Assembly: GCA_016207985.1 (NCBI GenBank)
Contig: JACQYX010000067.1
Coordinates: forward strand, 1 to 5,874
Reading direction: 5' to 3'
DNA length: 5,874 nucleotides
Source of the DNA: Ignavibacteriales bacterium
GTDB lineage: Bacteria > Bacteroidota > Ignavibacteria > UBA10030 > SZUA-254
Each line of letters opens with the position of its first letter. Position 1 is the stretch's first letter. This document shows, in pieces, positions 1 through 5,612 of the stretch. Below the pieces are notes generated by a model, which did no database searches, was not told where the DNA came from, and saw only the letters and a program-made list of their open reading frames with translations. The position numbers and the translations under genes were made by a program.

Positions 1-405
1 ATTCTTCGCCGGAAAGATTGCCACGTCCGCTTCCATAAAAATAAATCGAAGTATTTGATCGACGCTAAGAAACAATTTCCCCACATTGTTGAACAGCTTA
101 AAAGCAATAAATCAAGCGAAGAAACGCGGCTCTGGCTTGTAAAAAATGTGAAAGGTTTAGGATGGAAGGAATCATCACACTTTCTGAGGAATATCGGCAA
201 TCGTAACTTAGCCATACTTGACCGCCATATTCTCAGAAATCTGGTACGTGTTGGCGTTCTTCGCAAATTACCTGAAACACTAACAGCTAAGAATTATTTG
301 CAAATCGAAGAAAAATTTCGGAAGTTTTCTATGCAGATCGGTATCCCGATGGATGAACTCGATCTGCTTTTCTGGAGCATGGAAACAGGAAAGATACTGA
401 AATGA
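1..405 (+). CDS. ogg: 8-oxoguanine DNA N-glycosylase/AP lyase, Ogg2 type (5'-truncated by window edge)
   Basis: This base-excision repair enzyme removes 8-oxoguanine from DNA and nicks the abasic site. The frame is open from base 1, so about 134 C-terminal residues are present of a protein that is usually about 200-210. The helix-hairpin-helix/GPD region is intact: the GLGWKE motif carries the catalytic Lys (codon 166-168), and ILDRHI carries the catalytic Asp (codon 220-222) exactly 18 residues later, the spacing known for the archaeal-type Ogg2 enzyme. The C terminus ends in GKILK; a terminal lysine is characteristic of this family and contacts the damaged base. A TTG at 55 could be misread as a start, but coding similarity continues upstream of it (RFHKNKSKYLIDA), so the real start lies outside the window. 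The stop codon TGA (403-405) sits inside a heptamer repeat. Confidence 0.88.
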   Translation: MLRRKDCHVRFHKNKSKYLIDAKKQFPHIVEQLKSNKSSEETRLWLVKNVKGLGWKESSHFLRNIGNRNLAILDRHILRNLVRVGVLRKLPETLTAKNYLQIEEKFRKFSMQIGIPMDELDLLFWSMETGKILK

Positions 406-435
406 TGAAGGATAAAGGATGAATGATGAAAAATG
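401..435. repeat. Imperfect heptamer array, consensus AAGGATG, overlapping the ogg stop
   Basis: Five consecutive 7-base words start at 401, 408, 415, 422 and 429. The first and fourth are both AATGATG, the second and third are AAGGATA and AAGGATG, and the fifth is AAAAATG. The 9-mer AATGATGAA occurs twice, 21 bases apart (401-409 and 422-430). The ogg stop codon (403-405) lies in the first unit, so the array forms the immediate 3' end of the gene. The period is the same as in the other repeats of this spacer, although the word is different. Confidence 0.6.
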
Positions 436-493
436 AGGTTTGTTGGATTGAAGTCTGATTTTGGGATAGATGATTAAGTAATCAATTTCAGGT

Positions 494-528
494 ATACGAA
501 GTACAAAGAACTAAGAACAAACAACAAT
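494..528. repeat. Heptamer array, consensus GAACAAA (upstream copy)
   Basis: Five 7-base words start at 494, 501, 508, 515 and 522. They include GTACAAA (501), GAACTAA (508) and GAACAAA (515), flanked by more degenerate units ATACGAA and CAACAAT. The 21 bases 505-525 are identical to 1781-1801 on the far side of the next gene. A permuted version with the same words lies within that gene at 1517-1551. It ends four bases before a TATAAT hexamer. Confidence 0.65.
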
Positions 529-531
529 AAA

Positions 532-537
532 TATAAT
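532..537 (+). promoter_or_regulatory. Possible -10 element for the lysine-dehydrogenase-like gene
   Basis: A perfect TATAAT stands 85 bases upstream of the ATG at 623. The sequence 16-18 bases further upstream lies in the GAACAAA heptamer array and holds no convincing TTGACA-like box. Only the -10 half is supported. The AT-rich context makes a chance match possible. Confidence 0.25.
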
Positions 538-573
538 TGCAAATGCATAACAAAAAACTAATAATTCCCCACA

Positions 574-608
574 GCTCCAAACTCTCCGCTCACTGCTCAC
601 CGCTCACA
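574..608. repeat. Heptamer array, consensus GCTCACN, just upstream of a ribosome binding site
   Basis: Three exact GCTCAC-plus-one-base heptamers start at 588, 595 and 602 (last base T, C and A). Two degenerate units precede them in the same phase: GCTCCAA at 574 and ACTCTCC at 581. The array ends five bases before the GGAGGG ribosome binding site, so it would lie in the 5' leader if transcription starts near 544. It is much more GC-rich than the rest of the spacer. Confidence 0.6.
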
Positions 609-612
609 GTTC

Positions 613-618
613 GGAGGG
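613..618 (+). promoter_or_regulatory. Ribosome binding site of the lysine-dehydrogenase-like gene
   Basis: GGAGGG is followed by a 4-base spacer and ATG at 623. This is the clearest Shine-Dalgarno sequence in the window and fixes the start of the gene. The other genes here lack an equally strong one. Confidence 0.75.
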
Positions 619-622
619 TTAA

Positions 623-1765
623 ATGAAAGCCCTTGTAATCGGGGCAGGAATGATGGGAAGCGCATTGGCATACGACCTTGCACATTCTGATGGGGTTAAA
701 AAAGTTGTCCTTGCCGATATCGACTTTGACCGAGCAAAGAATTCCGCCGATTCAATTGGCATAAACGTTGAACCGAAAAAACTCGATGTCAATTATTACG
801 ATGACGTAGTTAGTATGATGGAGCAAGTCGAGGTTGTTTGCGGTGCAACTTCTTACAATCATAATCTTTTACTCACAAAAGCTGCTGTCGAGAGCCGTAA
901 ACACTTCTGCGATCTTGGTGGGAATATGGATGTTGTTTACAAGCAAATGGAATTTGATGAGAAAGCGAAAGCGGCTGATGTATTAATCGTACCGAACTGC
1001 GGTCTCGCGCCCGGATTGGCAGCCATACTTGGCGCCGGTGGAGCAAAACATTTTGACGTGGTAGATGAAATTCATCTTCGTGTCGGCGGATTACCTCAAC
1101 ATCCAATCCCTCTATTAAATTACCAGATTGTTTTTTCTGTTGAGGGACTAATCAACGAATATCTTGAACCGGCTGAAGTTATTCGGAAAGGTAAAACGCA
1201 AAAGGTTAAATCTATGTACGAACTTGAAGAGCTTGAATTTCCACCACCGTTCGGTAAGGTTGAGGCATTTAACACTTCGGGCGGAGTATCAACTCTCCCA
1301 AAGATGTTTCGGGGAAGAGTGAAAGAACTTGATTATAAAACCATTCGCTATAAAGGACATTGCGAGAAATTTAAGACGCTACTCGATCTGGGTTTTGCAA
1401 GCTCTGAGCCGATAATGGTTGGGAAATCTGTGAGAACCGCACGAGAAATTTTTCAGGAACTATTTAGAAAAAAACTTCCAACAAATGGACCCGACGTTAC
1501 TTTGATGCGTGTATGGATACGAGGAACTAAGAACAAAGTACAAAGAACATTATCCTATGAAATGATCGATTACTTCGATGAAAAAACAAAAATATCATCC
1601 ATGATGCGTACAACTTCGTTCCCCTCTTCGGTTATTGCCCAGATGATTGTCAATGGCACAATCAAGGAGCGAGGCGTTCTCCCTCCAGAGCAATGTGTGC
1701 CCGTCGAGCCGCTGATTTCAGAATTGAAGAAAAGAAACATTAATATTTCAGAAACATTAGCATAG
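623..1765 (+). CDS. Saccharopine dehydrogenase family protein, lysine 6-dehydrogenase-like
   Basis: This is probably a cytoplasmic NAD-dependent dehydrogenase acting on an amino acid. The N-terminal Rossmann fold shows GAGMMG (residues 7-12), with Asp32 at the end of the second strand, which favours NAD over NADP. The central and C-terminal parts carry blocks I associate with lysine 6-dehydrogenase: FSVEGLINEYLEPA (171-184), NTSGGVSTL (217-225) and LDYKTIRYKGHCEK (236-249). The length of 380 aa also fits that enzyme. Lysine 6-dehydrogenase deaminates the epsilon-amino group of lysine to a semialdehyde that cyclises. Saccharopine dehydrogenase proper or carboxynorspermidine dehydrogenase are alternatives; the neighbours do not decide between them. 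The start at 623 is supported by GGAGGG at 613-618. Residues 299-308 are encoded by a GAACAAA heptamer array, in what looks like a variable loop between two strands; the reading frame is uninterrupted. Similarity to the lysine enzyme is from memory, not from a search. Confidence 0.82.
   Translation: MKALVIGAGMMGSALAYDLAHSDGVKKVVLADIDFDRAKNSADSIGINVEPKKLDVNYYDDVVSMMEQVEVVCGATSYNHNLLLTKAAVESRKHFCDLGGNMDVVYKQMEFDEKAKAADVLIVPNCGLAPGLAAILGAGGAKHFDVVDEIHLRVGGLPQHPIPLLNYQIVFSVEGLINEYLEPAEVIRKGKTQKVKSMYELEELEFPPPFGKVEAFNTSGGVSTLPKMFRGRVKELDYKTIRYKGHCEKFKTLLDLGFASSEPIMVGKSVRTAREIFQELFRKKLPTNGPDVTLMRVWIRGTKNKVQRTLSYEMIDYFDEKTKISSMMRTTSFPSSVIAQMIVNGTIKERGVLPPEQCVPVEPLISELKKRNINISETLA
1517..1551. repeat. 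Heptamer array, consensus GAACAAA, inside a coding sequence
   Basis: Five 7-base words start at 1517, 1524, 1531, 1538 and 1545. They include GAACTAA, GAACAAA and GTACAAA, which are the same words as in 494-528 but in rotated order, as expected if both derive from a longer tandem array. The first unit, ATACGAG, matches the ATACGAA unit at 494. Read in the gene's frame, the array encodes approximately residues 299-310 (including GTKNKVQR). Confidence 0.6.
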
Positions 1766-1770
1766 CTAAG

Positions 1771-1804
1771 GAACAAACCCAAAGAACTAAGAACAAACAA
1801 CGAG
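1771..1804. repeat. Heptamer array, consensus GAACAAA (downstream copy)
   Basis: This array follows the stop at 1763-1765 by five bases. GAACAAA (1771), GAACTAA (1784) and GAACAAA (1791) are exact units, followed by CAACGAG (1798). One unit, at 1778-1783, is shortened to six bases (CCCAAA). Bases 1781-1801 are identical to 505-525, so a 21-base direct repeat brackets the lysine-dehydrogenase-like gene. Confidence 0.6.
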
Positions 1805-1805
1805 C

Positions 1806-1834
1806 ATGAAACAGCCATTATCTGTCATTATAAT
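1806..1834 (+). promoter_or_regulatory. Putative sigma-70-type promoter of the amidase gene
   Basis: A perfect TATAAT (1829-1834) is preceded, after a 17-base spacer, by ATGAAA (1806-1811), which matches TTGACA at four of six positions. The -10 box lies 35 bases upstream of the ATG at 1870, leaving a short leader without a strong ribosome binding site. If the host uses the Bacteroidota-type -33/-7 promoter, this match would mean less. Confidence 0.4.
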
Positions 1835-1869
1835 CACAAAAGATCGAGACACCGGACAGTTTTCTCATT

Positions 1870-3036
1870 ATGAAAAATATTTTCATAAAATTCATTTATA
1901 TTTTAATATTCTCAAACTTCTTTGTTTGTTTGACAGTTGCGCAAAATTCGATTCCAATTAAATTTCAACAAATTCCCTCCCGCAATACCCAGATTGGATC
2001 TTTCAAGAAAAATAGCGTTCTGTACAGCTCACTTAACGATATTGCTCAGGTACTCAACTTCAGGATTTATATAAATCGAGAAACAAAAAAGTTTGAGTTG
2101 AGAACCGAAGAGTACGCTGTTAAAGTTACCGCTGACAATCCCTACGTTGCAATTATTGATAAGAGAGAGAACGCAAACCTTCTACAGCTCCCTGTTAACG
2201 TCATTTATGCAGCGAATTCTTTCTTCGTTCCACTCGAAGCATTTATCGAAATACTTAACGATGTCTCCCCAGAAGAAATTATTCTGGAAAAAGAGACGAT
2301 TATCGTCGGGCAATCGGCTCCAAAATCTTCATTCGATATCACAGGTTTAGGCTTCGAAGAAAAGTCGAATGGTTTTCTTATTGAGAAAGATGTAACTCTC
2401 AGTGTCGCATTAAAGTTAGGCAATCTCATCGAGAAAAATCTCCCCGGCGTGGATGTTGTGTATACCCGGAAAACCGATGATTTCGTTGAATTATATCGAC
2501 GGGGTCAAATTGCAAATCAGAATGGCGGAAAGCTTTTTATCAGTATCCATTGCAATTCGATGCCGAGAAGAAATCACACTGAAAACGGCTTCGAGATTTA
2601 CCTGCTGCGTCCGGGCAAAACCGAAAGTGCACTCAGAATTGCCGAGCGTGAAAACGAAGTCGTGAAATTAGAGCAAGATTATGAGAAGCGCTATCAGCAG
2701 CTAACAGAAGAAAATTTTATCCTCCTCACAATGGCGCAGAGTGCCTACGTAAAGTACAGCGAGCAGTTTGCCGGTATCCTTCAGCAGGAAATGGGAAGAC
2801 ATCTCAAATTAAATAACAATGGTGTGAAGCAAGCGGGTTTTTATGTTCTTGTCGGTGCTTCGATGCCGAACGTGCTGGTCGAGACCGCATATCTATCTAA
2901 CAAAAATGATGAGAAATTTCTCCGCAGCTCCAGCGGACAGCAGAATATTGCCGAGGCGATATTCAATGGCGTGAAGCGATATAAGCAAGAGTACGAAAAG
3001 TCGTTAAGCGAAGGCAGGGAAATCGGAAGTTGGTGA
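1870..3036 (+). CDS. Exported N-acetylmuramoyl-L-alanine amidase homologue (Amidase_3) lacking the first zinc-site motif
   Basis: Family role: zinc amidases that cut the bond between muramic acid and L-alanine in peptidoglycan during cell separation or turnover. An N-terminal signal peptide is visible (basic MKNIFIK, hydrophobic stretch 8-23, probable cleavage after TVA at 24), so the product acts in the envelope. Residues about 28-147 resemble a copper-amine-oxidase-N-terminal-like/stalk domain. The Amidase_3 part follows: EKDVTL (172-177; Glu172 is a zinc ligand), YTRKTDDFVELYRRGQIAN (198-216), FISIHCNS (223-230; His227 is a zinc ligand) and VLVETAYLSN (335-344; Glu338 is catalytic). The usual opening strand with DPGHGG, whose His is the first ligand and lies about 15 residues before the Glu, is absent; that position is Ile157, and no His occurs before 227. 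Homologues as I recall them carry a long segment between the FEEKSNG-like sequence (162-168) and EKD, so an in-frame deletion is likely. It may be inactive. Confidence 0.85.
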   Translation: MKNIFIKFIYILIFSNFFVCLTVAQNSIPIKFQQIPSRNTQIGSFKKNSVLYSSLNDIAQVLNFRIYINRETKKFELRTEEYAVKVTADNPYVAIIDKRENANLLQLPVNVIYAANSFFVPLEAFIEILNDVSPEEIILEKETIIVGQSAPKSSFDITGLGFEEKSNGFLIEKDVTLSVALKLGNLIEKNLPGVDVVYTRKTDDFVELYRRGQIANQNGGKLFISIHCNSMPRRNHTENGFEIYLLRPGKTESALRIAERENEVVKLEQDYEKRYQQLTEENFILLTMAQSAYVKYSEQFAGILQQEMGRHLKLNNNGVKQAGFYVLVGASMPNVLVETAYLSNKNDEKFLRSSSGQQNIAEAIFNGVKRYKQEYEKSLSEGREIGSW

Positions 3037-3078
3037 TTTCGCAACAATATTTGAAGTGTGGTCAACTTACTGTATCAA

Positions 3079-3702
3079 TCACTTCACAAATATAAATGAG
3101 GCAAGTCTCGGCAATTTGTTTTTATCATCTTCGTGCCACCACTCTTTGAAACTCTCAAGAATAAAGCTATTGATTTCTGCTGCGTCTAGAAAATCTGATA
3201 TATTATGGACGAATGCTTGGATCTCAGTTATTCCTTGGTCTCGTTGAAAACTTGCTTTTGTACCTTGATACTGCCTGAATGGATGAAGCTCACAGATGAA
3301 AAGGTGTCCCTTATCAACCAATGTACGATATGCCTCAGAGAATATGGAAGGAAGATTTTCTACATGCTCGAGCACGAGATTACAAACTATCAGGTCAGCA
3401 GACCGATCTCTAATGTGCCACCGATTTGTGATGTCGGCAATAGAGAAAGTTACATTCTGTAATTGTAGCTTATCCTTCGCTTTATTGATCATGCCTTCAG
3501 AAAAATCGATAGCATGAACCTTTTCACCAATTTGTGCCAGGAAGGAAGTGTTCTTGCCTGTTCCACATCCAATCTCGATGATTGATTTACATCGCAGATT
3601 CTTTAGTATATCTCTCGTGACCCTCTCATCTAAATCTCGGGTAAGGTTTCTATCCACATCGTAGCTCGATGACCAATTTTTATATGCATCCTTAATATCC
3701 AT
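3079..3702 (-). CDS. Class I SAM-dependent methyltransferase (Methyltransf_11-like), substrate unknown
   Basis: A cytoplasmic 207-residue methyltransferase. Numbered from the ATG at 3702, motif I EIGCGTG (43-49) binds S-adenosylmethionine, Asp66 in HAIDFSEGM is the acidic residue expected to contact the ribose, DLIVCN (103-108) is motif IV, and LEHVENL (111-117) follows it. The C-terminal third contains ELHPFRQYQG (138-147) and EWWHEDD (187-193), which also occur in uncharacterised bacterial methyltransferases I remember. In-frame codons extend upstream to a TTG at 3729, overlapping the mqnD-like gene by 14 bases. I prefer the ATG because MDIKDAYKNWSSSYD is a typical start for the family. Neither start has a good ribosome binding site. 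The gap to the upstream mqnD-like gene is 13 bases, so the two are probably co-transcribed. It lacks the typical look of MenG/UbiE. It converges with the amidase gene, 42 bases away. Confidence 0.82.
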   Translation of the reverse strand: MDIKDAYKNWSSSYDVDRNLTRDLDERVTRDILKNLRCKSIIEIGCGTGKNTSFLAQIGEKVHAIDFSEGMINKAKDKLQLQNVTFSIADITNRWHIRDRSADLIVCNLVLEHVENLPSIFSEAYRTLVDKGHLFICELHPFRQYQGTKASFQRDQGITEIQAFVHNISDFLDAAEINSFILESFKEWWHEDDKNKLPRLASFIFVK

Positions 3703-3715
3703 GTTATCGGTGAAG

Positions 3716-4552
3716 CTAATAAAGTTCAATTTCTGGAATCTTTGGTATCAAACCTTTCTCGAATCCTTTTCGAAACAACAACTCTAAAGTTTTCTTTCCT
3801 TTTTCACCCATATCAATTGTTAAATCGCTTACATACATCTTCACAAATTTTTTCCCAAGATTGTAATCAATCCCTCGTCCCCATCGCATCGCATAAGGAA
3901 TTGCCTCATCCTGATGTTCGTAACCGTATTTAATACTCTCTTTCAAACCGAGAGAAAGTTTTCGAGCCAGGTCTTCACCTAAATCTTTACTTACAACATC
4001 AAGTCCGAGCGGGAGCGGAAGTCCGTTTGTTTCTTTCTCCCACAACTCACCGAAATCTAAAATCTTATTGTAGCCAAGCGATCGATACGTAATTTGCCCC
4101 TCATGAATAATCAAACCTGCATCAATCTTTCCATTGTCAATCGCTGTCATAATCTGATCGAATGGCATATCAATGTTTCTAATTCCGTTAGTAAATATTT
4201 TAAAGAGGAGAGTTGCCGTTGTTAACGGTCCGGGAGTTCCAACAGTTTTGCCTTTTAGCTCATTAAGCGAACGATACTTTCGAGAAATTATAACCGGTCC
4301 ATAACCCTCACCCATGCTTGCACCAGTCTTCATTATCCAATATTTATCTACGACGAAGGGAAACGCATGTGCCGAGATAGCGGTAACCTCAAGCTCTGCA
4401 CGCTTTGCACGTTCGTTCAACGATTGTATATCTTCAAGAAGATGTTCGATGCGGATTCCTTCAAGCTTCACTTTGCCAGATGCAAGTCCGTAAAACATGA
4501 ATGCATCGTCCGGGTCTGGGATGTGACCAACACGGATAATTTTTTCTTCCAT
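3716..4552 (-). CDS. mqnD: 1,4-dihydroxy-6-naphthoate synthase, MqnD type (futalosine menaquinone pathway)
   Basis: MqnD converts cyclic dehypoxanthinyl futalosine to 1,4-dihydroxy-6-naphthoate, a late step of the futalosine route to menaquinone. The protein has a periplasmic-binding-protein-like two-lobe fold but no signal peptide, so it is cytoplasmic. Visible family signatures are GHIPDPDDAFMFYGLASGK (9-27), LEDIQSLNERA (39-49), ISAHAFPFV (59-67), GASMGEGYGPVI (77-88), the HEGQITY motif (150-156) with the likely catalytic His150, and GLPLPLG (177-183). At 278 residues it has normal length. The ATG at 4552 directly precedes the PDPDDAF block, as in homologues; the upstream leader is AT-rich without a clear Shine-Dalgarno. 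Such proteins are often labelled simply as ABC-transporter substrate-binding proteins; no transporter genes lie nearby. No other menaquinone gene is in the window, so the pathway assignment rests on family resemblance. Confidence 0.82.
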   Translation of the reverse strand: MEEKIIRVGHIPDPDDAFMFYGLASGKVKLEGIRIEHLLEDIQSLNERAKRAELEVTAISAHAFPFVVDKYWIMKTGASMGEGYGPVIISRKYRSLNELKGKTVGTPGPLTTATLLFKIFTNGIRNIDMPFDQIMTAIDNGKIDAGLIIHEGQITYRSLGYNKILDFGELWEKETNGLPLPLGLDVVSKDLGEDLARKLSLGLKESIKYGYEHQDEAIPYAMRWGRGIDYNLGKKFVKMYVSDLTIDMGEKGKKTLELLFRKGFEKGLIPKIPEIELY

Positions 4553-4610
4553 GTTATAAGATAATGAAAAATATTTTCTTAAAAACAGTTGATTGATCTA
4601 AAAAGCAATT

Positions 4611-5606
4611 CTATATCCTCAGTACTCCCACGCCAACAATTTTACTTTCCTTTAAGAGTTGTAAAGCATGATTTGCTTCTGTAAGCGGAAAGACTTCAAC
4701 TTCGGTCCGCACAGGAATTTCTGCGGCAATTTTGAGAAACTCGATTGCGTTCTCTCTCGTGCTGTTTGCCACGCTGATGAGTTTCCTTTCGTGGTAAAGA
4801 AGTGAATAATCGAATGCAGGAATTGGTGTAACATAAATCCCTGCAAGTGCAAGTGTTCCTCCCCGCTGGAGAACACCCAATCCTTTTGGTACAAGCTCAC
4901 CTGCGGGTGCGAAACTGATTGCACTATGCAGAAGATGCGGAGGAATCTGATCGGCAGTGCCAGTCCATACTGCACCCAAGTGTTCGGCAAGTTTTCGATG
5001 ATGGTCGTTTCGAGAAAAGACATAAACTTCACATCCCCAATGCCGTGCGACTTGAATCGCGATATGGGCTGATGCGCCGAAGCCAAAAAGTCCAAGTCGT
5101 TCACCAGGATTTATATTGCTGAGTCGAAGCGCACGAAAACCAATTATCCCCGCACATAAAAGCGGAGCGGCCGCTTCATTCGAAAAACTTTTTGGTATCG
5201 GGTATGCGAAGCTCTGATGCACAGTTATGTATTCTGCAAATCCACCGTCAACGTCGTAGCCGGTGAATTTTGCTTTGGTACAAAGATTCTCTTTCCCTTG
5301 TTTGCAGAATTCACACTCACCGCACGTCCAGTTGAGCCACGCAACGCCAATTCGATCTCCATTTTTATGGGTACTTGCTTTACTTCCTACTTTTTCCACT
5401 ACACCAACAACTTGATGACCTGATGTAAGCGGCGATTTCTTTTGCGGAATCTCGCCTTCGATAACATGCAAATCGGTATGACAAATACCGCAAGTGTTAA
5501 TTCTAATTAGAATCTCATTTTCTTTCGGTTCTGGAATTGGAACCTCAGATATTGACAAAGGACAACTCGTGATAAGTTTTGGCGTTTGGAATTGGAGGGC
5601 TTTCAT
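4611..5606 (-). CDS. Zinc-dependent alcohol dehydrogenase, AdhA/TIGR02822-like
   Basis: A medium-chain dehydrogenase/reductase of 331 residues, cytoplasmic, expected to interconvert alcohols and aldehydes with a nicotinamide cofactor. The catalytic zinc ligands are Cys42 (in CGICHTDLH, 39-47), His64 (in GHQVVG) and Cys151 (in LLCAG). Position 65, often Glu in the GHE motif, is Gln here. The structural zinc site is complete: Cys95, Cys98, Cys101 and Cys109. The Rossmann motif is GLFGFGASAH (172-181). The residue at the end of the next strand is Arg199 (VFSRN), which suggests NADP(H) rather than NAD(H); that is an inference. The overall pattern recalls the mycobacterial AdhA family. The ATG at 5606 starts six bases after the stop of the carbamoyl-phosphate-synthase-like gene, so it is probably translated from the same message. 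A 58-base gap separates it from mqnD. I see no substrate clue. Confidence 0.88.
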   Translation of the reverse strand: MKALQFQTPKLITSCPLSISEVPIPEPKENEILIRINTCGICHTDLHVIEGEIPQKKSPLTSGHQVVGVVEKVGSKASTHKNGDRIGVAWLNWTCGECEFCKQGKENLCTKAKFTGYDVDGGFAEYITVHQSFAYPIPKSFSNEAAAPLLCAGIIGFRALRLSNINPGERLGLFGFGASAHIAIQVARHWGCEVYVFSRNDHHRKLAEHLGAVWTGTADQIPPHLLHSAISFAPAGELVPKGLGVLQRGGTLALAGIYVTPIPAFDYSLLYHERKLISVANSTRENAIEFLKIAAEIPVRTEVEVFPLTEANHALQLLKESKIVGVGVLRI

Positions 5607-5612
5607 TGCTGT

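Noticed and set aside
494..528. GAACAAA repeats as a CRISPR array
   Set aside because: Units are 7 bases with no unique spacers between them, and no cas genes are nearby.
1570..1818. 82-codon minus-strand frame with a hydrophobic, leader-like N terminus, opposite the end of the dehydrogenase gene
   Set aside because: It is antisense to a well-supported gene, and its N-terminal codons fall on the heptamer repeat and spacer, so the hydrophobic look is likely a by-product.
2147..2350. Frameshift as the cause of the missing amidase motif
   Set aside because: The alternative plus-strand frame over this stretch encodes no DPGHGG-like sequence and the main frame is continuous, so the motif is absent rather than shifted.
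3037..3090. Inverted repeat TGAAGTG (3052-3058) with CACTTCA (3080-3086) between the convergent amidase and methyltransferase genes, a possible two-way terminator
   Set aside because: The stem is only 7 bp with a 21-base loop, it has no T-tract, and its right arm enters the methyltransferase stop codon. Too weak to call.
3703..3729. TTG start at 3729 for the methyltransferase, overlapping mqnD by 14 bases
   Set aside because: It has no ribosome binding site, and the ATG at 3702 gives the usual family N terminus.
4553..4610. Promoter in the AT-rich gap between the alcohol dehydrogenase and mqnD
   Set aside because: TATAAC-like bases occur only a few bases before the mqnD ATG, too close for a normal -10 box, and no paired -35 box was convincing.
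4652..5104. 150-codon open frame on the minus strand overlapping the alcohol dehydrogenase
   Set aside because: It lies in another frame of a gene with complete zinc-site and Rossmann motifs and shows no recognisable domain. It is a shadow frame.
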